Below are positions 1 to 12,600 of a DNA stretch of 64,000 nt, piece by piece (positions within the stretch are counted from its first letter, which is position 1; each line of letters begins with the position of its first letter). The position numbers were made by a program, and so were the translations under genes. The stretch is from Flabesymbios commensalis (Eukaryota > Annelida > Polychaeta > Terebellida > Flabelligeridae), in assembly GCA_964017125.1 (NCBI GenBank), contig OZ024905.1, positions 36,818,363 through 36,882,362 of the forward strand. The letters are read 5' to 3'. The notes beneath the pieces are model-generated. The model was not told where the DNA came from, did no database searches, and saw only the letters and a program-made list of their open reading frames with translations.

Positions 1-374
1 AGTTTTGTCTGCTTTTTTTTACTAGTTGATAACTGATAACCCGTCGAGCTGCTCCTCCCTGATTGTAACGTTACAGTTTTGTGTTTATGTCTATATCATT
101 TTAATAAGACGCACAAATACAGCATAACCATTTTCCTTACGAAATTCCCTAATCATTTGTTATGAGAATTTTTCTTCGTTACATCCATCCACGAAATCGT
201 ATTAAAATGTGACAATAAATAATGATCAGAATACAAACTGACAATAATAGATGTTCATACACTGCCATCAATTATGTTATATAATATTGCTATAATGTTC
301 AAAATGTTTGTGTGTTTTAAATTACTTGGTGTTTTTATTGTGTAGGCCTACATGTGTATTTTCTTTTGTTACAG
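1..374 (+). other. Nephrin intron before Ig1 (partial)
   Basis: AT-rich sequence ending in the Ig1 acceptor. I see no signal-peptide exon or promoter here, so the gene's start should lie left of the window. Confidence 0.7.
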
Positions 375-683
375 CTCAGTCGTTCAATGAGGCACCATCT
401 GATGTGAGTGGTATTAAAGGCCAGACAGTGACAATCAAATGTAGCATCAACAACAGACAGGGGGACGTACAATGGGTATTTGACGGGTTCGCTCTCGGAT
501 TCGACCGTGATCTCACAGGATATCCAAGATATCACGTGACCGGAAATGAAGAGGGTGGAGAGTATCATCTGCTGATAGAGAATTTACAGTTGAGCGATGA
601 TGGGGAGTTCTCATGTCAGGTTCTACCGTCAAATACTGATCCTGGTTCAGGCCTTGTTGGCAAGGCCTACCTCACCGTTCAAG
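375..683 (+). CDS. NPHS1: Nephrin exon 1 (in window): Ig1
   Basis: This phase 1-1 exon of 309 nt follows a pyrimidine-rich tract ending in ACAG and is followed by GTATAA. It encodes one V-like Ig module with Cys in VTIKC and FSCQV and the nephrin-family signature VQWVFDGFALGF followed by PRY. Reading upstream stays open to a TTG at 308, but there is no ATG, so I take the splice acceptor as the true boundary. Confidence 0.93.
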
Positions 684-3600
684 GTATAAACATATACATT
701 TTGGGAATACATGCGTACTTGTGATCTGTATGTACATGACTCAAAGTAGGTGTACAGAAATAAATTATAATCAGGAAATTCAGTTACAAAGAATATAATA
801 AGGAATTGTGGGAGCTGACTTGTGCTGTATTACCACACTTCTGTCTCGCTTGGACAAGTTGGGAACATGGTAGATGTTAATTTACTTCACTATTACAGGA
901 AAGTTAGATGGATTTGTTGTTTCTAGAATTAGTCTAATTATATAATGTTACATGACCACTACTGTATAATTGAGACATCTGACATAATTTTTTCAGTTCC
1001 ACCAGCCATTATTGAAATATCTGGCCAGCCTACGGGATCAGAGGTTGAGGTGCCTTATGACGAGGAGTCCTTAATGTTACGATGTGAGTGTCGAGATGGT
1101 AAGCCGGCCGCGGTGCTCACCTGGTTTCGTAACGATGAGGAGGTTGACGCTGATCAGGTGGTCACCATCACAGAGGACTCCTCCACAGCCAAACTGAAGA
1201 ACTCCATCAGCACCCTGACAATCAACCCCAAAAGGGAGGACAATAAGGCTACCTACAGGTGCCGTGCCACGGGAGATGCCATGCAACCTCCACTAGACTC
1301 CATCTCAACCTTCATCACACTCAGTGTCATGTGTGAGTACCAGCCAATACATGTAACTTCGTATTTTACACAATTTTTTAAACCAAATACAATGACACTT
1401 AAATTGATAAAAGTTTGTGGTTGTTGCTCAGATAATTTTAGAATTTAATTTTTGAGATAGATAATAGAAATATCTCTCGTTATTCGAAGCTGGAAATTGC
1501 GCTAGTTTCAAACACAGCGGAACAAGAGTTGCATACACCAACCTATTTTAAATCCGACATTTTGTTCTGGTTCAAGAATTATCTGAATGTTATCCAACAT
1601 TATACAATGATTGATTTTAAACCGTTGCTAAAGTGACACTCATTTAGGCGATTAAAATTGAGAAATTATGAAAAATAAATTCCGAACAATAATGCAAAAT
1701 AATGTCCGGACGAAATTATATCACAGATGAAAAGCGAAATGCGCCATGACTTCTAATTGTGTAGTAAAAGTTGAAATACAACTGTAGTATATCTAGTATG
1801 GCAACCCTTAAAGCGCGGGGATCGACTTCCGACGTCAGAATGTGACGTCTGGAGACGTCAGACCTCTATAGTCGATTCTCGCACTGTAAGAATTAAAATA
1901 TCTATAATGACCGTAGACCCATAACATCGGTATTCAAATGAAGCGGAAAGAGCTAACTAAGACATTTATGATGATTTTAAATTGAAAAAAAACCACTTTG
2001 GGCTTCATGGATTATACAACAATATTTCAGCGCTTTAAAGGTGATCTATCACCCCTTATATAGTATGAATAATTTTGTGACAAATAAAGCAAAGTTGCCA
2101 CAAGATAGGGCACAAGTGTTTCCTTATATAAGGACATAATTATTCATACCATATAAGGGGTGATAGATCACCTTTAAGGTTAAATTGAGATTGTTGTGCT
2201 ATGACCTGGATGTTATGTTGTTTTGCAGATCCCCCTGAGACCCCTGTGATCAGCGGCTACGACCACACCAGTAAGATCACGGTGCAGGAAACTCTGGTTC
2301 TACTCTGTATAGCCAGAGGTGGCAACCCTCTGGCTGAGGTTCACTGGTTCCGTAACGGCGACAGTATAGACTTCTCTTATGAAGCCACTGCGGATGACAG
2401 TCGTAATGAGTTGATCCTTGTTGTGGTGTCCTCTGATAACGGCGCCGTCTATCGCTGTGAGGCCAGTAACAGAGTCACAGCAGCACCACTAACAGCAGAA
2501 ATCACACTCACTGTGCTGTGTAAGAGCTCATTTACTAAATCTGCTCCATATGGGGAACTCTACAAAACTGTTTTCATTATTTTGCATGTTTGGTGTAGAT
2601 GTATTATGTCATATGAAAACATACATAATTAAAACAACATACGTTATAAAGTGAAAGCTGTTTTTGTTTGCAAGAGTAGGCTACACCATGGATCTCCTTC
2701 ACATAAATGATCTATTTAGTGTACAGACACATAATTGAGGTAGTAATAACCGTGATAACTGTTTAGAAGTACCAGTATTTATATCCTAAAGCATGCTTAT
2801 TGTTTACAATCAGATTTTACACAACCTTTCGTGTGTCCCACCTGATGACCTCTTGTTATGTTATATATGGTAAAGATCAATGTTATTTATTTTGTTTCAG
2901 TTCCACCGGTTCAGGTGACAGTAACAGGGCATCAGAACGCTAAGGCTGGAGAAGAGGTGACATTGACGTGTGAGACCGCCATCAGTAACCCACCAGCCAC
3001 ACTAAGCTGGTCTAAAAACGCCCAGAACATACAGGGATCTACCAGTGTGGTCACTGGATCTACACAGGTATGTATGTAATACTGAGAGTGTATAGATTGA
3101 TCAATAAGTGACATCACTGAACGTACACAGGTGTGTATGAGATACTGAGAGTGTATAGATAGATCAATTTGTGACATCACTGAATGTACACAGGTGTGTA
3201 TGAGATACTGAGAGTGTATAGATGGATCAATTAGTGGCATCACTGAATGTACACACGTGTGTATAATATACTGAGAGTGTATAAAAGGATCAATTAGTGA
3301 TATTACTGAATGTACACATGTGTATGTGAGGTACGAGGAGTGTATAGATGGATCAATTTGTGACATCACAGAATGTACACAGGTATGTATGAGATACTGA
3401 GAGTGTATCATTTGTCTAGATGGATCAATTAGTGATATCACTGAATGTACATGGGTGTGTATGTAATAAGAGTGTATAGATGGATCAATTAATGCTATCA
3501 CTGAATGTACACATGTGTATGTGAGGCACTGAGAGTGTATATAGGTAGATAAATTAGTGATATCACTGAATGTACACAGGTGTGTATGAGGTACTGAGAG

Positions 3601-6600
3601 TGTATAGATAGATCAATTAGTGATACCACTTGATCTATACAGCCTAATAAACAGTGATTATTTATTAAGTATTGATGGTACGGGATCTACACATGTATGT
3701 ATGGGGCACTGATTATATATAGACATTAGTATATCAATTAGTAATGTTAATGAATCTGCTCATGGTTTGTATGAGATAATGACTGTCTAAAGACCAGCAA
3801 ATACGAGAGATCGACCAATTAGCGTCGTTAATTCAGTGTCATTATAGATGGTTTTGTTTTGTCAACATAAGACTGAATACAACATAATATTATGATAAAT
3901 GTACTTTTTGTACAAAGTGTTTTTGATATACAGTCATGCTATGTAGCGTACTGTGATAATTATGCAGTGAGCTGGTGTTGTGAATATCCCAGTCACTATC
4001 ATAGTTCTATTCAGTTAAAGGCTGCATAGTTTAAAACTTCGAAATATCTGAAATCATATATTACGATAGTGTAGGCTGGGATCCAAAAATTGCTCGTTGC
4101 AAATGATTAAGCTGTCAGGCAGTAAAGTAGCGGTACATAACTTGATAACTGCGTAACAGATTTGTGTCGGTAGAGTAGTGTTCAGTGGTTATTGTCTTTT
4201 TTCTCTTTCTGCTATTGTTCAGGTTATTGTAAGTTGTTGTTGGTTATCTTTAGTTTACCAGATATATCAGGATCAGAATGTGAGGTCTGGTGCTCCAGTG
4301 ACAATAGGAGCTACATCGTTGTCACATGAGGCTCTAGCGTAAACCCTGGCGTAAACATTCAGATAACTTATCTGTCCACTACGTAGATTCATACAACATT
4401 TGCACTAAGTTGAATGAAGGCATGGTGGTCAGCACACAGTAAATATTCTACTAGGTATTGTGTACGACAAAAAGCGTCAATGACAACGACATCTGTCCAT
4501 TCAATCCCTTTGAACACGGGTCCCGATGATATTCGTGTTTTCATTTTTTATTTGCACAATAAATGTTAGCCTCTAAACATGTTAAATAAAAAACGTGTCA
4601 TCAATCAGCAAGATTTCAAAATCGTGGACCTTTATTTTGTCAAATCTGAATAATTTTCACTCACTTGAAGCTGTGAATCGCGTCAGCGAGACACAACTTC
4701 AAGTGGGTGAAAATTCAAATTAAATAACTTAGCGGTTGACGGGTTAATGGTATAGGTGATTTTCAGGAATTGTTCTCTTCCAATAAGACTCCTTAAGACG
4801 CGTCACTTCAATTTGTGGTTTCCATGTTTGTCAGGCCGTCCAGTACACCCTGCATTGTGGACATCATCACAACCGGTGTTTATCGTTTTAAAGCTCAGTT
4901 ATATTGAAGGTCAATCGCGCCTTGTAAGTGACATGCTCTTGAAATATTAGAACTCTCTTTTGTTCAGGACACTTTATTATTAGAGCCCAGATAGAAGAGG
5001 AGAAACTTGACTTATAATTACAGGACTGGACCTGGGTTCTGTACAATTTACTTAGTAAAATCCATTTGTGGGGTGTGTATTACTATTCTTCAATCTAACC
5101 TTTTGGGTATTTGAGTATCACTGTTACAAATATTTACAGGTCTGCCTCAATTTCAAGAACAACGAAAGTAGAGATGGGCTTAGCTAATTATATAACGTGG
5201 TTGGGTAATGACGCCGTCAATTGGTCAGGGCTGGACTTCTACGCATGACATTTTCTATGATTTTTTCACATCAACCCTTGAATGATAACCGCGACTTTAA
5301 AACTTTGTATAACAAATACATTACAGAGTAGGTGTGCGTTATAGCCAAATCAATGCGAGTGATAAGAAATGACATTATAACAGGCAAACTAACTATCATT
5401 TTAATCAACCATTTAATATTCCTTTTGTCATTGTTATACAATCTGGATATAGCATTCTTGTTCGTTTTAAAGAGTCCAGAGTTGGAAATATACTTTTTTT
5501 CACATGCACACGTAATATGTCACATAAAACCTCCACCTTTATATTAGTATCATAAATAAATGACTCCAAGTGAAATTTCAAATGGAAAATGAATTATATT
5601 GTGTGTATTTTGTTGTAGGGAGGTTGGGTGACAAAGTCTGAGGTGACAGTGACCCTGGAGGCTGATGATGGTGGAGTGATGTATGAATGCCGGGCGATAT
5701 GTGATGACGTCCAGCATGAGAGCTGTTGGACTACAACAGTCACTGACGCCGTCACTGTGGAAGTATTATGTGAGTAGATTTAGTCAAACCAATGATTCCT
5801 TCCCTTGGAATGCCAAGGTTGTACTTTAACTATCAGATTTATGAAGATCAGATGGGGATTCTACTTGCAGCCTATATCTTTTTGTTGATCTATTAATACA
5901 ATTTTTTTGTTACTCAAAATTTAATGTGTCAAGAATGATATATCGGTCAATAAGTAATATCATAACCCCAGATATTTGGTTTGTAAGCAACCGGAATGCT
6001 GACAAATGAGTATGGTATTTTTCAGATCCACCCAGGCCTCCGAGGATCACGGGGCATACGGATCAGGTACTCAGCGTTGGACGCATCTGGCAGCTCAACT
6101 GTGTGTCTGAGGGTGGCAATCCATTACCACAGCTAGAATGGATCATTGGTGAGTGTGAATAAAATTATTATTGGTTCAAAGAGAGTCAATTAGGAGGTTA
6201 ATGAGCATAAAATAAATAATATTTCATATACAGGTGGTTTTATATAAAATAAATACCAATATAGTTATGTGATATTTTTCAGGGGATGAGATATCCGCAG
6301 ATCAGGGCGCTCAGATCAGAGTGGGTACTACCATGGTGACCAGAGAGGCGAACATACCACTAAAACCCCGCCATAACATGGCCAAACTCAGATGTAACTC
6401 CAGCAACCCGGCCACACCTGAACCACTCTCCACCTTTGTCCAGCTTAACATCACATGTAAGTACCAGTATATCTCACCAACACTTACATATCGTTCCCTT
6501 GGATATGAAAGAGTGTATCTGCCACCTTACAAAGTGGCAGATACACCTTTTCATGTCCAAGGGATGATCTTAGTTGTTATTGCTAAAGTAAACTATTTAT

Positions 6601-9600
6601 TTACACAAACGTAACGTGGTCTTTGATTTATGTTTTACTCAACAGTTCCACCGGATGCCATCACCATAACTGCCAACCCAGAGGAGCCAAAAGTTGGTGA
6701 AGAAGTGGCGATCAGCTGCAGGAGTTCCTCTTCCAATCCATCTTCTGCGGTATCCTGGTATCGGGATCAGACTATCCTGACTGACGTGGAGACATCCATG
6801 GTCAGTGCTGAGCATAGTGGCCAGTCTACAGTGAGCACAGTGACGATGACACCAACCATTGCTGATAATGGCGCCTTATACACATGTAAAGCCAAGAACA
6901 CCCTGCTGCCTAATGTACTGTCTGATTCCTGGGAACTCAGTGTGCTCTGTAAGTTGGCACATATATTAAAACACGTTCATCTGTTCATGTACATGACATG
7001 ATGGGACGGGGCCCCAGGTGAAGTGGTTAAAGCTACCTGCTTGGAAAGCGGAGATCGCGGGTTCGAGCCCCACTCTGGCCCTCAAGTTTCAAGGAAACAA
7101 AATGTTTCTTCTTCGCTCACTCGTAATGATTCAATATTGTTGGGGACCTCCGTGACCGAGGGGTAGCGTGTTCGGCCTAAGACCGCCAGGGCTCGAATTT
7201 CAAAATCAGTGTCTGGAGGGCAGTATCATCTCATTCATCTCACCAGCCTCAGGAGGTTCTCATGGCCCAGTTTAGTCTATATGTGCACAAAGGGAGGCTA
7301 AAACACCATTCATTTCATTTCATTTGCCATACCTCAATTCATTCTATGTTGGTTCAATGCTGGGTCACTGTCGAAGGCGGTGCCACAGCATTCGTAGTAT
7401 TAATAATAATAGACCGCCCACTATGTATAAGTTAATTCAATTCATTTGTTCAATATTCAACTTGAGAACTGACATGACAGCTTAGCCTACGAAAAAAAGA
7501 ATGTAGCCTAAAGAAAATGCATTTATTTATTGTATCCTACTATTTACAGTCAAACCCACGTTCAACACTGATCTGCCAAAAGCCATCAATATAACGGAGA
7601 AACAAAGTGCAGTGTACAATTTCAGCGCCAATGCCAATCCATCAGATGAAACTTACGCATGGAAGCACAATGGCGACGATCTGGATGAAGACCACGTGGT
7701 GGCTAGTGGAGGCGTGCTGACCTTCATTGACGTCACAAGACAAAATGGCGGCACTTACAGCTGCGAGGCCAAGAATACAGAAGGAACAAGTAGCTTCTCC
7801 TTCAACCTGAACGTGCAATGTGAGTAATATAAGGAGTAGTAAATAATTATTAATTATTAATAATTATTAAACTTCTATAAAGTCGCTATGTTAACCCTTT
7901 CAGTGCGGGGACCGACTTTAGACGTGATATCAGAATCTGACGTCTGTAACGTCTAAAGTCAATACCCGCACTGAAAGAGAAAACATATTTATAATGGCCT
8001 ATAATTCAGGGGAGATGAATGCAAAATGGGCCATCGGGAAATGGGGAAAACCGACGTCACAAAGAGACACATGCCTCTTCAACAGTTACTGTGACGTTAT
8101 CTTTTTTAATACCCAATTAAAGTGCGTGACCTTTTTGTGGACAATAACTTAGAAGTCCACATGACACTGGGAAAAAAACATCAACTAAAAGTAAGTTATG
8201 AGCTATATTTTATAAGAAACGCAGATGCAGATAACTAGCTAGCAAAACTAACAAATGTTATGTATCATTGAGATCTACCTGGCCCATAATGCCCGGACTG
8301 GTGGCCATTTTAGACTGACCTGGGTAGTGGGCCATTTCAGGAAAATATTATTATTTTGCGCCTTTGATGAACACATCACTTGGCTCCGGAGTATAATTTA
8401 ACTATTATACGAATCATATTGATAACATATAAATAAGTGTAACATTTAACAATTCTACTGGAATATTTGAGCTGCAGGAGAGACTTAGACGTGAGGGGGT
8501 CCATTATGCCTGGATCTCCCCTATTCAAAAGAAGCGGAATTTGCGGAAAGAGCTAACTAAAACATTTATGATGAAGTATAATTGCAAAATAACCATTTAG
8601 TATATTGGTTTATATAAAATATTTCAGCTTTTTAACCCGTACAGCGCGGGGACCGACTTTAGTCGTCAGAATCTGACGTCTATAGACGTCAGATTCTGAC
8701 GACTAAAGTCGATCCCCGCACTGTAAGAGAACATATATATTAATAATGGTCGTAGACCCATAACATAGGTATTCAAATGTATGAGAAACTGCTAACTAAG
8801 ACTTTTATGGTGATTTCAAATTGAAAAAACTCCTTTGGTCTTCATGGTTTAAGCAAAAGTACTTAAGGGTTGAGGGTAACCTGATTTATGTGTTTTTTCA
8901 GACCCGGCTAAAATAATAGACATCACTGACATAGTGAAAGTAGCACCGGGAGAGAACGCCACAATGAAATGTGAAGTGGATGCGAACCCGCTGCCAGGGG
9001 ATGCTTTCAAGTTCCAGCGGACCGGTTATGATATGTCAAGGCCACAAGTGCTTCTGCAGGGGTCAAAACTGACCATGTCCATTCTGGCGGTGGTCAAGGA
9101 TGATCTGGGCATGTTCCAATGTACGGCACAGAATGGTATCGGCGATACAGCCACTGCCAACGCTGCTCTACTGGTTAAATGTGAGTGACTGATAAGCGTT
9201 AACACTTTGATAAAAAGTCAATTTGTGAATAAGAGAACGTTTCGTACTCAATCTAATTACAGAAGAACAAAGACACAAAGAAACTATATTAATGTTTATT
9301 TATATTATAAAAAATCACCTAATTATTGCCCTGGTGTGTACTCATTCGAGTAGTTATAATACACAGTAGGCATATATGCCTATGATTCCTTCACAGAATA
9401 ATAATAGTCCATGTATTATTTGAAAAAAAAAAAATCCAAAGACGATGCTCATTACAAATGTTATACATCTGCTTGTGTTTTGTAGTTCCCCCGATGATAG
9501 AGAAAACGGTAGCATCCAGCAAAGCTGCGGCTGAAACGGGTCATAACGCAGTTATCACCTGCAACGCTGAAGGTGAACCAGCAGTGTCCTTCACCTGGAC

Positions 9601-12600
9601 AAGGGTGAGGAATGAACAGATGCAGGAGTGATTATCTCCCCGGATCATCTCAAATGACATATCGCCTCATTATTATCACATTATAAAAACAACAAATAAC
9701 AGGAGAATTCTACTTTAAAATATTAGATAATATATTGATTGATTATAACCACATAGGTGGTTGCATTCTATAATGTAATAACCATTGTTAACATGACCTT
9801 ATTGCTTTCGAAATTCACATCAGTCCCCTTCTTATATGCTAAGTTACATATATTTTATAGGTTCTGACTAATTTTGATTCACTTTGCACAAGCAATATGT
9901 TGTAGGACTGTTAATGAGGGACATCAGCAGGAACATATTAATAACAGCTAGTTATATTCTTTAACAACCCATGGCTTTTTCTTAAGCTGTAATATGGCTA
10001 TAATCATTGATTACAGGCATACTCCTTAAACAGTACAACGCATTCGAAAGTCATAATGTTATATATGCGCATATTTCAATTTGCTCAACTAAAATGCGGA
10101 CTCACACCACATTGTTTAAAATCACTATTCACCTATGTTTTCTTTTCTGTCACCAGAACAACGAGTTGTTGGACGTAACAGGACTGGAATACAAAGAGGA
10201 GACCAAGAAGATAGGATCCCTGGTGCATTACCAGTCACAACTGACAGTGTATAACACGAATAAGACCGACTATGGTCCTTATACATGCATGGCACACAAT
10301 GAACTGGGTACCGACACTTATGAAATCAGCCTCGACGGAACAAGTATGTCCATTGTAGTATTGACCTAAACAACATAAACATAAAACTTTATAATAATTT
10401 ATACAATAAAAATATTTATTAACATTTTCCATTGCACACATGACGTCGTGTGCCATGTGGGTTATTATTAACATTTTTAGATTTAATAGACCACCGTAGG
10501 CCTGTATATATTGTATGCTTATAATAATGAAGTGATGCTTATAACTATTCATTTGTCCATTATTTACAGGCGGTCCAGATCCACCTACAGACATCCAGTT
10601 CTATAACGCCACTCATAACTCAGTGACACTATCCTGGACCCCCGGGTTTGATGGTGGCTCATCACAATGGTTTCGAGTCCGCTATGCTGAGGTAGGCCAA
10701 GAAGGATACCACTATGTGGATGTGGTACCGCCAGATGCGACATCCTACACGATCAAAGGTGAGACTAATAGATCGGACACCACTTTGTAAAGTTGCTGAT
10801 ATATGACCATATAACTACACAACACAATCAACCCCCTTCTGTTATTATCCTAATCTTGTATCATGAATGATTGCTAAAAATCATAGTAAACATGCTAAAT
10901 ATATGAGAATATTAATGAGCGACCATTCAACGCTTATACGCTATTTTAGCAAATAGTGAGTTATTTTGATGGTAGACAATAAGAAGTACGTGTTTATTTT
11001 CAGATCTGAAGCTTGCCACGGAGTACATGATGACAGTGCGCTCTATAAACCGTCTGGGTCAGTCTGATTTCCAAGAGGATACAATCACTGTAAGAACAGC
11101 TGGTGAGTAACGTTGGACATATACAAACTGGTGATATAGAAATCTGTTTCTGTTCAGGTAGTCCTATACATACTAAACCTTATCCTGCCGGCACCGTATG
11201 TATGCGTTTTCAAGCAAATTGCTGACATAATAAATTCAACACAAATTGCTATTATGTTTTGTGGTAGATGCTTATTTAATCTAATAATTACATTTTGAAG
11301 ACGTACAATCTTGCATAAATATAATTATTTTTCGTCATTTGGAGCTGGAAATTGCGTTAGCAATTCCAGCTTCAAATGAATGAAAAGTAGTCCTAAGCAA
11401 TTCAGCAGGATAAGAGCTAAAAGTAACATATGCATATGCAAAAAAAAACAATGATATAATATATACATGTGGATTACCATGACAAGAAAATAATTTTACA
11501 AAGTATTCACGAGCCTTGACTACTAGAAGTATACTTACGAAGGTCATCGGATCTGCTAATTAAAATCACATGTTACTTGCTGCCTTAGTCAAGGTAAATT
11601 ATTTTAATTAATAATTAAATCCCACTCATTTGGCTTCTTGAGACATAGTGATGAATAATTCCTACGCGATCACACACCATACCACACTATAGACATTATA
11701 ATCCTTACTGTCTGTATGTTGTAGCTGCGCCGTATCCAGGAGAGAGTCAGCAGGATTCAGTGCCTCTCATCATTATCCTTACTGTCTGTATAGTGGGCAT
11801 GGTACTACTAGGCCTTAACGTGCTACTCATACTCTTCTTTATTCGTCGACGCAGGAGGAGGATGGAAAAAGGTTGGTGTTAGCTAATTACAATCCAGCTA
11901 ATTTCACTACAGTAAAATCTACAGAAGTCAACAGAATATTAAGCCATTATTGTTTGCTGTTGGGCCAATTAAAATCTTACAGAATCATTTATTTTAATCA
12001 TAGCTTGTAATTTGCATTGTTTCAGTGTATTTTCTTCACATCTACATGGTTAACATTGACCAAGTGGGTATCAGTCTTTATGCTTACTGACGAAATTTAC
12101 ATTACAAGAGTTATAACATTTGCCCGCTCGAATAACTTTCAGTACACGTTAGTCCATTATGAAGTATGTTTTCTATGTCAATTTCTTTGTAGTAGGCCCT
12201 ACATTAATAATATGTATATTGTGTTGTATAGAAGCCAGTGAGACAGGTAGTCAGGCTAATACACTAGAGATGTTATCTGCTCGTACAATCACCGAGGACT
12301 CCAAGAGTTACAGTACATATGACCGGCGGAGCATGGAGGATTTCCACGAGCCCCCTGGATACCAGATGTACGAGGTGTGTACTAAGGGATATCACAAGGC
12401 TAGTAATTATATCTCATCTCAAATATATGTATAAGTACATTTATATTCACAACAAATCGTTAATGGCAACTCCCCCACGCATATCCGTTTGCGACGCTGG
12501 TTCAAAATTACATCAACATTGGGCCAACGTCTTGTGTTTGCTGTGTATGTCATGATAAATACAAGATCGCGAATTTCAATTCAATTTCAATTATTTTATT

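Noticed and set aside
308-374. Hydrophobic stretch directly upstream of Ig1 that looks like a signal peptide
   Set aside because: It starts with TTG and not ATG, and a strong polypyrimidine tract plus ACAG in the same phase as all other Ig exons marks an intron end.
4250-4345. Possible extra Ig exon fragment (QNVRSGAPVTIGATSL) in nephrin intron 4
   Set aside because: Exons 4 and 5 already form a complete Ig4. The fragment lacks cysteines, a matching donor and a full module, so at best it is a decayed duplicate.
7008-7080. tRNA gene with B box GGGTTCGAGCCC
   Set aside because: It continues into the second tRNA-like unit and SINE body with a CATTT tail; it is the head of a SINE.
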